Part shown: positions 55,021-63,816 of the stretch, piece by piece
How positions within the stretch are numbered: the stretch's first letter is position 1
How the letters are laid out: every line of letters begins with the position of its first letter
From: Nitrosococcus watsonii C-113
Lineage (GTDB): Bacteria > Pseudomonadota > Gammaproteobacteria > Nitrosococcales > Nitrosococcaceae
NCBI RefSeq assembly: GCF_000143085.1
Contig: NC_014315.1
Location: forward strand, 2,076,001 to 2,140,000
Reading direction: 5' to 3'
DNA length: 64,000 nt
The notes under the pieces: model-generated
Told to the model about the DNA's origin: nothing
The model's database searches: none
What the model saw: the letters and a program-made list of their open reading frames with translations, nothing else
Translations under genes and position numbers: made by a program

Positions 55021-55683
55021 TTAGTCCCTAAGCTGGAGAAAACCTAAATAGCGGGGCACACGGCGCTGATAAGCACGGTAAGCCTCACCAAACCGAATCT
55101 CTAGCTGGCTTTCCTCTAGCAAAATACGATAGTGCATACTCAAAAGATAAATCCCCATGCCCAAAGCCATCACTAGGCTAGGAAAATAACAGAATAGCCC
55201 AAGCAATAGCCCATAATTCCCTACTAAGCCTGGATTGCGGGACCATCGAAATAGTCCTTGAAGCTGTAACTCCGATCCCATTTTTCTGAAAGGGTTTTTG
55301 GTCATTCCCCTACGCATCTCCAGCACACTTATCAAAGTAAAAACCGATCCCGAAATGATCAAGCCTATCGCCACCCATCGAAGCAAAAGGGTTTCAAAAA
55401 TGGGGATAGGCCATAAATAATCCTTGAGTTGGGGAAAAAATATTTGTCCCAAAGGGAGTAAAAAAGCAATTAAAATCAGCCCTGTAGGTAACAAAAAAAC
55501 TAACAATTTACGCCCTAGCGAAGCCTGGTGGGCCTGACGCAACCCCCCAGAAAGGCATGACCCCGGGGGCTGCTTGGAGGCCAGCAGCTGGTAAGTGGAA
55601 GCTTCGCTGGGCACTGGCAAAAAAACCAATTCAACCACCATTAACCCATAAGCACCTAATATAATGAGTTCGAAAGCAGACAT
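55021..55683 (-). CDS. Membrane-bound PEMT/ICMT-like methyltransferase
   Basis: The product has 220 residues with about five hydrophobic helices. The C-terminal methyltransferase signature is GLFRWSRNPGLVGNYGLLLG (Arg-Asn-Pro variant of RHP), with YRILLEESQLEIRFGEAYRA and RVPRYLGFL. Such enzymes methylate lipids or prenyl groups with S-adenosylmethionine. It starts 21 bp after the CDP-alcohol phosphatidyltransferase gene on the same strand, so the two probably form an operon and may act on the same lipid. The substrate is unknown. Confidence 0.8.
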   Translation of the reverse strand: MSAFELIILGAYGLMVVELVFLPVPSEASTYQLLASKQPPGSCLSGGLRQAHQASLGRKLLVFLLPTGLILIAFLLPLGQIFFPQLKDYLWPIPIFETLLLRWVAIGLIISGSVFTLISVLEMRRGMTKNPFRKMGSELQLQGLFRWSRNPGLVGNYGLLLGLFCYFPSLVMALGMGIYLLSMHYRILLEESQLEIRFGEAYRAYQRRVPRYLGFLQLRD

Positions 55684-55704
55684 GTGACCCTGAAATCAAA
55701 CCTT

Positions 55705-56445
55705 CTAGGAACGAAGAAAAGGGGCGAAGCGCGTCTTGAACTGATAAAAAAGATCGTCAGCGAAAGAATAGGTTAGAAAACCAAGCGCCAAAGTACTGAA
55801 TAGAGTTTTTACCGGCAAAGCCAAAGAGGGCAACAGATTAGCCAACAAAGCCACCTGGATGGTTGCACAGACAACCCGGCCCCGAAAATTACCTCCGGCT
55901 TTAGGCTTCGGATCATCCGCGGGAATCGCAAACATTTCCAATAATAAGATATACCCATAGCGATAAGCAGGAAATAAGAGCACCCACAGGGCCAAACCTC
56001 CCACACTAGCCCCTAATACCGCAAGCATAAAAACCAGCGTTTGATCGGTTTCAGCATCCAGGATTGCCCCCTGAGGAGTTCCGCCGTAGCGGTCAGCCAG
56101 CCAACCATCCAGCCAATCGCCCAGGGAAGCCAGACTCAGCATGATGAAAATCCATAGTAGCGCCTCCTCAAAAGTGGCTACCAACAAGCCTGCGATTGAT
56201 AAAAAAAACCGCAGTAGCGTTGCCCAATCCGCGGGCGTTCGCCAAACACGGAGGCAACAGATCAGGAAACCGTGGTTGCCCAGAAGCCAAAAAGCGATCA
56301 CGAGAATGACATAAGCATAGCCAGCGGGAACCTTTTGTAGATAAAATGCACTAGCCGCTAGCAATAAAACAGAAATTAATGATTGAAAAATCAGGAATCT
56401 GCGGTATTTTTGCCGGGAAATGTGGTTGTGGTAACCTTCAGCCAT
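55705..56445 (-). CDS. CDP-alcohol phosphatidyltransferase family membrane enzyme
   Basis: The product has 246 residues and five to six membrane helices. The catalytic CDP-OH motif is SLGDWLDGWLADRYGGTPQG followed by ILDAETDQ, supplying the Asp residues that bind metal and CDP. The family joins a CDP-activated lipid to an alcohol such as inositol, glycerol phosphate or serine. The alcohol here is unknown. It is divergent from the RibD-like gene with a 44-bp shared promoter gap, and co-directional with the methyltransferase. Together they suggest a glycolipid pathway. Confidence 0.86.
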   Translation of the reverse strand: MAEGYHNHISRQKYRRFLIFQSLISVLLLAASAFYLQKVPAGYAYVILVIAFWLLGNHGFLICCLRVWRTPADWATLLRFFLSIAGLLVATFEEALLWIFIMLSLASLGDWLDGWLADRYGGTPQGAILDAETDQTLVFMLAVLGASVGGLALWVLLFPAYRYGYILLLEMFAIPADDPKPKAGGNFRGRVVCATIQVALLANLLPSLALPVKTLFSTLALGFLTYSFADDLFYQFKTRFAPFLRS

Positions 56446-56489
56446 AGAAACCCGCGTTCATCGTTTAAAAATAGAGCAATTTAGCGCTT

Positions 56490-57584
56490 ATGGAATGTGC
56501 CATACTTGACTCCTCAGTTAATCGAATCTGGGAGAGCCTGCTTGATTTTAAACGTTGGCGCCGAAACAAGAGCACCGCGCCAGAGGTTCCCTATGTTTTC
56601 TTCTATCCCATCGAAACGGAGCAGCAACCGTCTCAATGGCACTTTACGGCTGGTCTGGAAATAATAGCAAAAACCGCGCCCAAGGCGCTTATCATCGTTT
56701 ATCTCTCCACGCCTAAGCCACCTTATCCTCATTTAGACGAAGCGGCCATCGCCTCTATTCCCACACTGCTAGCTTTTGACTCTGCAGCGTTATCTCTCGG
56801 CGCCTCACCTTGGATTCATGCCTGCGGTCCCAAACTACCCAGCCACTTGCTCACCGCTTTTCGTCTTTATTTACCCTGCCTCGCCGGCCATCATATCGCA
56901 TCCCAAAAACGCTTGCCATGGATTAGTACTCACCTGGCACAAACCTTGGACGGTAAAATCGCCGCTGCAAGTGGACACTCCCAGTGGATCAGCAATTACG
57001 CCGATCGCAAGCACGCCCATCGTCTCCGGGCACTGCATGATGCCGTGCTGGTGGGTCGGGGCACCGTAGAAAAAGATAATCCCCGCCTCACGGTACGCGA
57101 GGTTCCAGGGGAAAATCCTAAACGGGTAATTCTTGACCGTCAATGCCATTTACTGGCCGGAGAAAAGCCCTACCGAATTTTTCAGGAACCGGGCCATAAT
57201 TGGTTGCTCCATTCAGATAGCCTACATAAAATAGAAACACACTATGCCATTCCCAGAAAAGTCATCCCCCTGGGAGTAAGAGATCAAGCGGGAGAGAAAA
57301 ACGGCAAGTTAATGGATTTAAAAGCCATATTAGAGACGATTTGGTCTCTGGGAATACGCTCCGTCTTCGTGGAAGGTGGAAGCAAAACCCTCTCTTTTTT
57401 TCTGGCGGGAGGACAAACAAATTTGCTGCACCTCCATATTGCACCGCTTCTGCTAGGTTCTGGCTTGCCTTCCTTCCAGCTCCCTCCGGTTGCCCGTATC
57501 CAGGAGGGAACCTATTTTCATATGACTCACTTCTGCCTTGATAAGGAAATATTGCTGGAATGTCTACCCCGCCATCACGCTTAG
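56490..57584 (+). CDS. RibD C-terminal-like reductase with extended N-terminus
   Basis: The product has 364 residues. The C-terminal half (about 150-360) is the dihydrofolate reductase-like RibD reductase: WISTHLAQTLDGKIAAASG, SQWISNYADRKHAHRLRALH, DAVLVGRGTVEKDNPRLTVR and the NADPH part SVFVEGGSKTLSFFLAGGQT. The first 145 residues are not the RibD deaminase (no CDA zinc motif) and are not recognised. RibD reduces a pyrimidine ribose to ribitol in riboflavin synthesis. A cluster with a PTPS-like gene suggests reduction of a pterin or pyrimidine precursor. It overlaps the next gene by 25 bases. Confidence 0.82.
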   Translation: MECAILDSSVNRIWESLLDFKRWRRNKSTAPEVPYVFFYPIETEQQPSQWHFTAGLEIIAKTAPKALIIVYLSTPKPPYPHLDEAAIASIPTLLAFDSAALSLGASPWIHACGPKLPSHLLTAFRLYLPCLAGHHIASQKRLPWISTHLAQTLDGKIAAASGHSQWISNYADRKHAHRLRALHDAVLVGRGTVEKDNPRLTVREVPGENPKRVILDRQCHLLAGEKPYRIFQEPGHNWLLHSDSLHKIETHYAIPRKVIPLGVRDQAGEKNGKLMDLKAILETIWSLGIRSVFVEGGSKTLSFFLAGGQTNLLHLHIAPLLLGSGLPSFQLPPVARIQEGTYFHMTHFCLDKEILLECLPRHHA

Positions 57585-58591
57585 TTCCATCTATCGCCCG
57601 GGCTTATTGGGTGGAAACGCCTGGGAAAGGCGTCATTCGCCAGGAAACGCTTTCTGTGCCGGTGCCGGTAGGTTACAGTCTCCTTGAAACCTGGCTAACT
57701 GGTATCAGCCCTGGGACAGAGCGATTAGTCGGCTTAGGGAAGGTGCCTGCGGAATGCTGGCAAGCCATGGCTTGCCCTGCTATGGGGGGATCATTCAAGC
57801 TGCCAGTCAAATACGGATATTGCCTCCTAGGCCAGGCTATTAATGGCCCCTACGCTGACCAGCTCGTCTTTGCCATGCACCCCCACCAAGATTACGCAAT
57901 CGTCCCCAATAAGCAACTATTACCCCTCCCCCAGAATATCCCCCCTCTACGGGCTGCTCTGCTTCCTAACCTGGAAACTGCCCTGAACGCCATTTGGGAC
58001 AGCGAATACCAGGCGCCAGCGCCGGTAGCCATCGTCGGTGGCGGCATGGTGGGTTTGCTTATCGCCTTTTTGCTCAAAGCTGCCTGGGACGCCTTCCCTA
58101 TTATTATTGAGCGCGATCCACAGCGCCGGCAACTCATTGAAAAACTGGGATGGGGACTCACTATCCTTGACGTTCGGGATGTCCCCCAAGGGGTATTTTC
58201 CGTCTGTTTTCATGCCTCGGGACAAGGACCGGGGCTGCAAACTGCCTTGGATAGCGTGGGGTTTGAAGGAAAAGTCATTGAGGTGAGCTGGTTGGCTCAT
58301 CAGCCGGTCACCCTTAACCTGGGCGGATCTTTTCACTTCCAAAGAAAACAAATTCTCTCTTCCCAAGTCAGCACGATTGCCAAACCCAAGCGTGAACATA
58401 CCAACCACCAACAGCGTTTAGAGCAGGTTCTGAATTATTTGCAAAACCCCTTACTTGATGCTCTCATTGCTCCCGCAATTACTTTTGATAATCTGCCTTT
58501 TTTTATGCAAGAACTCTATCATGAAAATCCGGTTGGCTTTTTCTTTGCCGTGACCTATCCACCCTTTCACCCTCGACTCCACAAAGGCTAA
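57560..58591 (+). CDS. Zinc-less medium-chain dehydrogenase-like protein
   Basis: The product has 343 residues. A GroES-like N-terminal half (PVGYSLLETWLTGISPGTER) is followed by a Rossmann fold with PVAIVGGGMVGLLIAFLL (nucleotide-binding glycines) and FPIIIERDPQRRQL. Typical Zn ligands of alcohol dehydrogenases (the Cys/His/Glu set) are not seen, so it probably lacks catalytic Zn. The cofactor is NAD(P)H. The substrate is unknown. It sits between the RibD-like and PTPS-like genes in a tight operon. Confidence 0.78.
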   Translation: MSTPPSRLVPSIARAYWVETPGKGVIRQETLSVPVPVGYSLLETWLTGISPGTERLVGLGKVPAECWQAMACPAMGGSFKLPVKYGYCLLGQAINGPYADQLVFAMHPHQDYAIVPNKQLLPLPQNIPPLRAALLPNLETALNAIWDSEYQAPAPVAIVGGGMVGLLIAFLLKAAWDAFPIIIERDPQRRQLIEKLGWGLTILDVRDVPQGVFSVCFHASGQGPGLQTALDSVGFEGKVIEVSWLAHQPVTLNLGGSFHFQRKQILSSQVSTIAKPKREHTNHQQRLEQVLNYLQNPLLDALIAPAITFDNLPFFMQELYHENPVGFFFAVTYPPFHPRLHKG

Positions 58592-58596
58592 ATTTT

Positions 58597-58977
58597 ATGT
58601 ATACCCTTGCTGTCAAAGACCATTTTATGATTGCCCATAGCCTGCAAGGAGAGATTTTTGGCCCTGCCCAGGGACTTCATGGGGCCACCTATAATGTGAC
58701 CGCCGAGTTTCATACTGAGCAGCTAAACCAGGATGGCATAGTGATTGACATTGGCCTAGCCCTTAAGGCCCTGCAAGCAGTCCTCGCCTTGCTTAATTAC
58801 AAAAATCTAGATGAAGAAGAGTCATTCCGTGGCATCAATACCACCACTGAATATTTGGCCCACTATATTCATGGTCAACTCGCCAAACGAGTCCGCGCTA
58901 CCTTCCAGGGAAAGCTCAAAATCACCTTGGAAGAAAGCCACGTGGCTTGGGGCGCCTATGAAGGGCCGGTCTCTTGA
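58597..58977 (+). CDS. 6-pyruvoyl-tetrahydropterin synthase/QueD-like protein with altered active site
   Basis: The product has 126 residues with the T-fold pattern: LAVKDHFMIAHSLQGEIFGP, GLHGATYNVTAEFH, GIVIDIGLALKALQAVLALL and ITLEESHVAWGAYEG. The usual metal triad (His-x-His in LHGHxY) is reduced: LHGATY has only the first His. The Cys expected four residues before LHG is Ala, and the DHxxLN His is missing (LNYKNLDE). The Glu near the end is kept. Classic PTPS or QueD chemistry is unlikely unchanged. It starts five bases after the dehydrogenase gene. Confidence 0.82.
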   Translation: MYTLAVKDHFMIAHSLQGEIFGPAQGLHGATYNVTAEFHTEQLNQDGIVIDIGLALKALQAVLALLNYKNLDEEESFRGINTTTEYLAHYIHGQLAKRVRATFQGKLKITLEESHVAWGAYEGPVS

Positions 58978-58980
58978 GCC

Positions 58981-60042
58981 ATGATTTACCTGCTGGCGCC
59001 CGCGCCCAAGGGCCAAGTTTCAGGCGGATTCCGGGTCAACGAAATGCTGCGGAGACGCCTTGCCACGACTGGAACTGGCGCTGGCATTTATGTTCCATCC
59101 CAACAAGTACCTGAAAAAATTCTAACCCTACCCTCTGCATCGCCAACGCATATTGTCCTGGACAGCCTTTACCTGACCACCCTCAATCCTGCTCATCTAA
59201 GCTGCGCCCTCAGCAGCCGCAATCACCCGACTTATCTCTATTTCTTGCTCCACTTTCTGCCTTGCATGGACCTCTTCCTTTCCTCTGCGGAACGAAAAGC
59301 CTTGCAAAAAAAAGAGCATGCGTTACTCGCTTTAGCGGATGCAGTCATCGTCCCTGGTCCCACCTTGGCAAGTTATTTAAAAAGCGAATCGTTATACGCG
59401 GGGCCTATCCGTCATTGCCCGCCAGGGATTGAGTTTACCGAATCCGATACGCCTCAAGCCGATCCCTGGAAAAAAGATTCCAGGCCCCGATTAATAACGT
59501 TAGGAACCTTAAGCCGCGGTAAAGGACAATTAGAAATTTTATCCTACTTACAGCAAATGAACCCTGCCTTTAAAGGCACGTGGCGACTGTTTGGCGATTT
59601 ACATAGAGAGCCTGAAATTCATCGCCTCTTTAAAAGAAAACTAAGGAATAGCGAGTTAAAAAGATCAATACATGCAGGCCATAACATCCCCCACTCACTC
59701 ATCAGCCCCACCTTACGGGGGGCTGATTTGCTGGTTTCAGCTTCCTATTTTGAGTCCTACGGCATGGCTATCGCTGAAGCAGCGGCTATGGGCATCCCTG
59801 TTTTAGCCTACCAGGTAGGGGAAACCCGGCAGTGGATTAAAGAGGGAGAAAATGGGTTTTTAATTCCAAGCGGGGATAGAAAAAAATTTGCGGCAACCTT
59901 GGCAAAATTACTTTATCATCCTAAAAAACTCTTGCTTTTAAAGCAACAAGCACAAAAAAAATTGGCGGAAACTCTCTTTCCGACCTGGGAATTAACATTT
60001 CAGTCTTTTTTAAAAACCTTTGAAAAAACAGGGATTTCCTAA
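58981..60042 (+). CDS. GT4-type glycosyltransferase
   Basis: The product has 353 residues of the GT-B fold. The N-terminal half has LLAPAPKGQVSGGFRVNEML. The donor-binding half has RPRLITLGTLSRGKGQLEIL, ADLLVSASYFESYGMAIAEA, and AAAMGIPVLAYQVGETRQW with the EX7E-type Glu pair. It probably adds a sugar from a nucleotide-sugar donor to an unknown acceptor. It starts three bases after the PTPS-like gene. Its place in this operon suggests glycosylation of a pterin- or pyrimidine-related compound, with the CDP-alcohol enzyme linking it to lipid; that is inference. Confidence 0.85.
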   Translation: MIYLLAPAPKGQVSGGFRVNEMLRRRLATTGTGAGIYVPSQQVPEKILTLPSASPTHIVLDSLYLTTLNPAHLSCALSSRNHPTYLYFLLHFLPCMDLFLSSAERKALQKKEHALLALADAVIVPGPTLASYLKSESLYAGPIRHCPPGIEFTESDTPQADPWKKDSRPRLITLGTLSRGKGQLEILSYLQQMNPAFKGTWRLFGDLHREPEIHRLFKRKLRNSELKRSIHAGHNIPHSLISPTLRGADLLVSASYFESYGMAIAEAAAMGIPVLAYQVGETRQWIKEGENGFLIPSGDRKKFAATLAKLLYHPKKLLLLKQQAQKKLAETLFPTWELTFQSFLKTFEKTGIS

Positions 60043-60050
60043 GATATAAT

Positions 60051-60395
60051 ATGGATAAAATATTTTACCTCACGATAGCGATAGCGGTTATAGGGCTCAC
60101 CTATCTTGCCTACCAACGCCCTGAAAAATACGAGCGGCTATTTAATTCACTCCAGGTTATTACATTCATAGTCTACGCTTGCCTAAGCATCTGGAATACC
60201 GCCTTGACTAAAGCTTTTGTCACGCTGACCCCATTTATAAAAGAAGGCCAACTGAAAAACGCGAACGCCACGTTAGAAATGCTACAGATTCCCTGGCTTC
60301 CGCTGCATATCATTATGGGCTCTCTCTTCGTTTATTTTTTGTTTCTAAGCTTCCTACCAAGAATCCGACAAGAAAAAAAGAAAAGAAAAGCCTGA
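60051..60395 (+). CDS. Small membrane protein at end of the pterin/glycosyltransferase operon
   Basis: The product has 114 residues with three hydrophobic segments (IFYLTIAIAVIGLTYLAYQ, QVITFIVYACLSIWNTALT, LHIIMGSLFVYFLFLSFLP). The C-terminus is strongly basic (RIRQEKKKRKA), which favours a cytoplasmic location. No family is recognised. It starts eight bases after the glycosyltransferase gene, so it belongs to the same operon. It might help membrane assembly of the product, but there is no direct evidence. Confidence 0.6.
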   Translation: MDKIFYLTIAIAVIGLTYLAYQRPEKYERLFNSLQVITFIVYACLSIWNTALTKAFVTLTPFIKEGQLKNANATLEMLQIPWLPLHIIMGSLFVYFLFLSFLPRIRQEKKKRKA

Positions 60396-60444
60396 ACATC
60401 CCGGCGCGCGGAAACCCTTGAAGAATTGGATACGTTAAAATGCT

Positions 60445-60738
60445 TTAACCTTCTTCTACTGGATCGTCCCTAACCACCACCGTCTGGGCGATAGGGATGA
60501 TTTCATCCGCTTGCAGACCGGCGCGCTCGGCATGTTCCCGAATCGCGCCGATATCAACAGCTTGGTAGATACATACCGTGCCAAGTTGGCCGTCCTCCTC
60601 TTCAACGACATAGGACCGAATCCAACGTACCCGGTCGAGCATCTCTTCGTTACCAACCCGGTTTGAACGGTCAGCCGCCAGCTCCAATTCTGAAGCTGTT
60701 TTCCATGCACTGCGGCGACGAATCATATAGGTATTCAT
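60445..60738 (-). CDS. DUF4242-family protein
   Basis: The product has 97 residues: MNTYMIRRRSAWKTASELEL, VGNEEMLDRVRWIRSYVVEE, GQLGTVCIYQAVDIGAIREH and AERAGLQADEIIPIAQTVVV. This pattern (YxxR, WI.SYV, CIYQA, EHA...A) is the DUF4242 family, small proteins with a ferredoxin-like fold of unknown function, sometimes annotated as nickel-binding. It is monocistronic, convergent with the small membrane protein. Confidence 0.8.
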   Translation of the reverse strand: MNTYMIRRRSAWKTASELELAADRSNRVGNEEMLDRVRWIRSYVVEEEDGQLGTVCIYQAVDIGAIREHAERAGLQADEIIPIAQTVVVRDDPVEEG

Positions 60739-60820
60739 GGGTCTATTCCGTATGCTAGAGAGATTTTTACCGGCCAGCAGCTTATTATCAACAGTAGCCG
60801 GTTATTTGCCAAAAACCACT

Positions 60821-61807
60821 TCAAGGGGCGCCGGTTTCATCGCCGTAAGGCTTACCCACGGTATCGGCCACGTAAGCGCCGCGTTCTCCCATCGGTTGAG
60901 GCTTCCCTCTAGTCGTATCAGTCTTTGTTTGGTGCTCCATTTCGGCATTGAATTCAGCGGCAAGCAAAATAATGTAGGCCGTTACAAAAAACCACATGAG
61001 CAAAATAATGAGGGCGCCGACTGAACCGTAGGTTTTGTTATATTGAGCGAAATTGGCGACATAAAACGAAAATAGGGCGGAGCCAGCTATCCAAAGTACA
61101 GTTGCGGCAACTGCCCCCCAGCTTACCCACCGCCATCGAGCCTCACTCCGACTAGGCCCGTAACGGTAAAGCACCGCCAGACCTAATATAAAGGTGAACG
61201 CTAATAGCAACCAGGGCAAAAGAGAAGCTAAGACCTGGAAAATTTCGGGCAAATCAAGATAACTAAGTAAAATCGGCAAAACCACGATCATGCCCAGGGC
61301 TAAAATAGCTAATACGATGGCACCCAGAGTCAGTATCAGGGCAATCGCGTTTAATTTTAAAAAACCGCGCTTCTCCTTTTCGCCATACACAATATTCAAA
61401 GCAATCATAAACGCCTTCGTGCCCCGGGTGGCACTCCAAAGAGCCAAAATTACCCCTGCCCCCACACCTACGCTCAAAGCCGTTGAAGCTTGGGAAGTAA
61501 TCCGGCGCAATTGCTCGCTCAATAACACTTGCGCTTCTGTCGGCAGGATACCGCTAAGGGCATCGAATTGACGCTGGACATCAGCAGGATCAGCTATTAT
61601 TCCATAGATGGAAACCATCGCCACCAAAGCGGGAAAAATGGCTAACAAAGCATAGAAAGCAACCCCCGCTGCAACGATAGAAATATTATCATCATTCAAG
61701 GAATCTTTAATCCGGTAGGCAATATCACGCCATCCCTTAGTGGGAATTTCCCCCGGATGGCGGGCCTTTCGGCCCCTGTGGTCCACAATCCGTTTTGAAG
61801 TCGTCAT
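60821..61807 (-). CDS. YihY/BrkB-family inner-membrane protein
   Basis: The product has 328 residues from MTTSKRIVDHRGRKARHPGE, with AAAGGATAG upstream. The longer frame to 61948 adds residues without support. The YihY core has ISIVAAGVAFYALLAIFPAL, LSVGVGAGVILALWSATRGT, GFLKLNAIALILTLGAIVLA and YNKTYGSVGALIILLMWFFV. It has six membrane helices. The family was once annotated as ribonuclease BN; the function is unknown. The C-terminal tail is long and polar. Confidence 0.87.
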   Translation of the reverse strand: MTTSKRIVDHRGRKARHPGEIPTKGWRDIAYRIKDSLNDDNISIVAAGVAFYALLAIFPALVAMVSIYGIIADPADVQRQFDALSGILPTEAQVLLSEQLRRITSQASTALSVGVGAGVILALWSATRGTKAFMIALNIVYGEKEKRGFLKLNAIALILTLGAIVLAILALGMIVVLPILLSYLDLPEIFQVLASLLPWLLLAFTFILGLAVLYRYGPSRSEARWRWVSWGAVAATVLWIAGSALFSFYVANFAQYNKTYGSVGALIILLMWFFVTAYIILLAAEFNAEMEHQTKTDTTRGKPQPMGERGAYVADTVGKPYGDETGAP

Positions 61808-62298
61808 TTTTTCTATCCTTTCCCAAAAATATTCTGAACTATTAAGCATAGTCAATTTTTGTCGTATGTAACGATGGTATATCAGCCTCCACTGCAAAAA
61901 AAGGAATCCGCCATGTTTATCCAGCTCTATAGCAAAGAGCAGTAGCATTAGCTACTTGAACAATAAATATCCTCTAGGAGACAGATCCATGCCTCCATCC
62001 TTTTTGTTTAGCCGCCACTGCCCTCACCCCGGACGGCAGCTCTCTGGCTAGGCTCCGATGAACTGCTGTCCATCATTGAGCGCTTGCCTCCACTTGGCAC
62101 CTGCCCCCTATAGCAAACATTGCTCCTTTCCAGTCGGATTTTCAAAAATGACGGGAACCCGGATTTTTAATTCAAGCGCTTCTAAGGAATTGGTGTAAGG
62201 ATAAGCGCAAACCTAATAAGGCCTGGTGCTGCCCGAATAGTTGCTGAACGGTAAACTCCACCAAGGAAATATAAAGCCGCAATAACAGGACTTTAAAC
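61808..62298. other. Intergenic stretch without recognisable gene
   Basis: About 490 bases between the YihY start and the cytochrome stop show no frame with family features and no clear tRNA or terminator. Short frames on both strands are interrupted by stops. Confidence 0.4.
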
Positions 62299-62781
62299 TT
62301 AATGATTATGATCTTCCTTGCTGGCGTCAAGCTGAAGCTTTGGAAACCGATAGTTTGCAAAATTACTGTGGCAGGCAACACATAATTCCGTTAGTTTATA
62401 ATAATAAAACCCAACTGATTCTATATGTTTCTCTTTTGCTACGTGCTGAAGCATTCCAGCATATTCATGAAATTTTTTATCAAGGCGAAAGAAGGATTTT
62501 GATATTTTATTCACCAGCTCATGTTTTTGTTCCTTGGTGATCGCTTGCTTTAAAATAAAGCTGTTTTTCATTTTTTCTGCGATATCCGAGACCTTTTCCA
62601 AGTTACCTGAAACGTACGCGGTAATTATTGATTGCATACCTTCTTCTAGAGCCCGCATTTCTTTTCCAAGTAAAGCACGAAGCTCTGGTGATAAACTTTT
62701 AACTGATGAATCCGCATATCCAATTGATAAAGCAAAAACCAAACTGAAAGATATCAATATTATTTTTACGGTATTTAACAT
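62299..62781 (-). CDS. Small c-type cytochrome (CxxCH, helical)
   Basis: The product has 160 residues. A signal peptide at 1-23 (MLNTVKIILISFSLVFALSI...) directs export. The mature part is helical and charged (RALLGKEMRALEEGMQSIIT), with a single C-terminal haem motif LCVACHSNF near residues 136-144. A helical fold with C-terminal CxxCH matches cytochrome c' or the related c-type electron carriers and gas-binding proteins. In an ammonia oxidiser, such proteins often handle NO or feed electron transport; the partner here is not known. The tail is His/Asp-rich. Confidence 0.85.
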   Translation of the reverse strand: MLNTVKIILISFSLVFALSIGYADSSVKSLSPELRALLGKEMRALEEGMQSIITAYVSGNLEKVSDIAEKMKNSFILKQAITKEQKHELVNKISKSFFRLDKKFHEYAGMLQHVAKEKHIESVGFYYYKLTELCVACHSNFANYRFPKLQLDASKEDHNH

Positions 62782-63048
62782 ATTTGGACCTCGTATTTCT
62801 TACATAATGCTAACAATAATAAGCGCTAACGAAGGATAGGGCAGTTGGCGCCCCGCTGACCATTTTATTGAATATATGTCTTATTAATACTCATTAAGGA
62901 AACGCTTTTAATACCTACTAGCATTAGACTGGATGGTATGGTATATACTAAAAATACAATTAAAGATAATATGTATCTCAATTTAATCAAGGGTATGCGC
63001 CTCCTCTCCCTGATTGAACCAAGAGGTTTCCAGCGCACGGAGAAATTT

Positions 63049-63414
63049 ATGAAGTTTTTACTGATCTGTATCGTTGTTTTAACTACAATAACACTATCTA
63101 CAGCATCGATGGCACGAGTTGGACCTTGGGGTTGGCTCGATAAATCTGTCTACTCGGAATTGAACGACCAAGACTGGAAACTACTCCGTTCCACCGGACG
63201 GGATATCCTGAATAATCATCCCAATGGCACTATCAAAAGCTGGAGGAATGAAAATACCGGGGCTTCTGGAAAAATCGAGGTATTAACAACAGAGCATAAG
63301 AACGGTATGTTATGCCGTCGGACCTCATTCGAAACTAACACTGCTAATTTCGACGACAGATCGGCGTTTCTGCTTTGCAAAACCGAAGATGGAACCTGGA
63401 AAGTTGCAGATTAA
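63049..63414 (+). CDS. Small exported protein of surface-antigen-like type
   Basis: The product has 121 residues from MKFLLICIVVLTTITLSTAS, a signal peptide; GGAGAAATTT precedes this ATG, which is chosen over the longer frame from 62938. The mature part has YSELNDQDWKLLRSTGRDIL, GTIKSWRNENTGASGKIEVL and CRRTSFETNTANFDDRSAFL. Two Cys near the C-terminus probably pair. The W/SWRNENTGxSGxI pattern resembles RT0821/17-kDa surface-antigen proteins of unknown function. Confidence 0.75.
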   Translation: MKFLLICIVVLTTITLSTASMARVGPWGWLDKSVYSELNDQDWKLLRSTGRDILNNHPNGTIKSWRNENTGASGKIEVLTTEHKNGMLCRRTSFETNTANFDDRSAFLLCKTEDGTWKVAD

Positions 63415-63816
63415 ACTATCATATCAGGGTTAAACGCATGCAGGGATGCACTGCATAGTCCCCCTAGCCGAGGCATGAGCGCATCAAGCGCGAGGACCAA
63501 AGAAATCCAATAGAGCAGGGATTGAAGCCCTAACGAGAGTATTTGCTTCTGCTCGCCGGCATTTCTCTTTATCCAATGCGCGTTCCACCGCCTCAAGATA
63601 AGGGTAGAAAGCACCGCCAAAGCCGCGCTAATCGGCCCGGCAGACTGTGAATAATATCAAGCGATAATATTCGGTACTCGAGCCTCATCGAGCATTGCCA
63701 GTTCGCGTGAAAGGCGGGCAAGATATCCGATCACCTTTCAATGTCTATGCAACTAGGAAACCAGGCTCTTAGGAGTAGCCATCAGGCTGAATTACTTTTA
63801 TGCTGGTATATAGAGA
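63415..63816. other. Intergenic stretch, nothing firmly recognised
   Basis: A minus-strand frame at 63411-63620 is open for 69 residues (SLGLQSLLYWISLVLALDAL), and open sequence continues to its right with one stop. It has no ribosome-binding site and no recognised family. It may be a decayed gene. Confidence 0.35.

Noticed and set aside
63411-63620. 69-residue minus-strand frame
   Set aside because: No ribosome-binding site, overlaps the end of an exported-protein gene, no family recognised.
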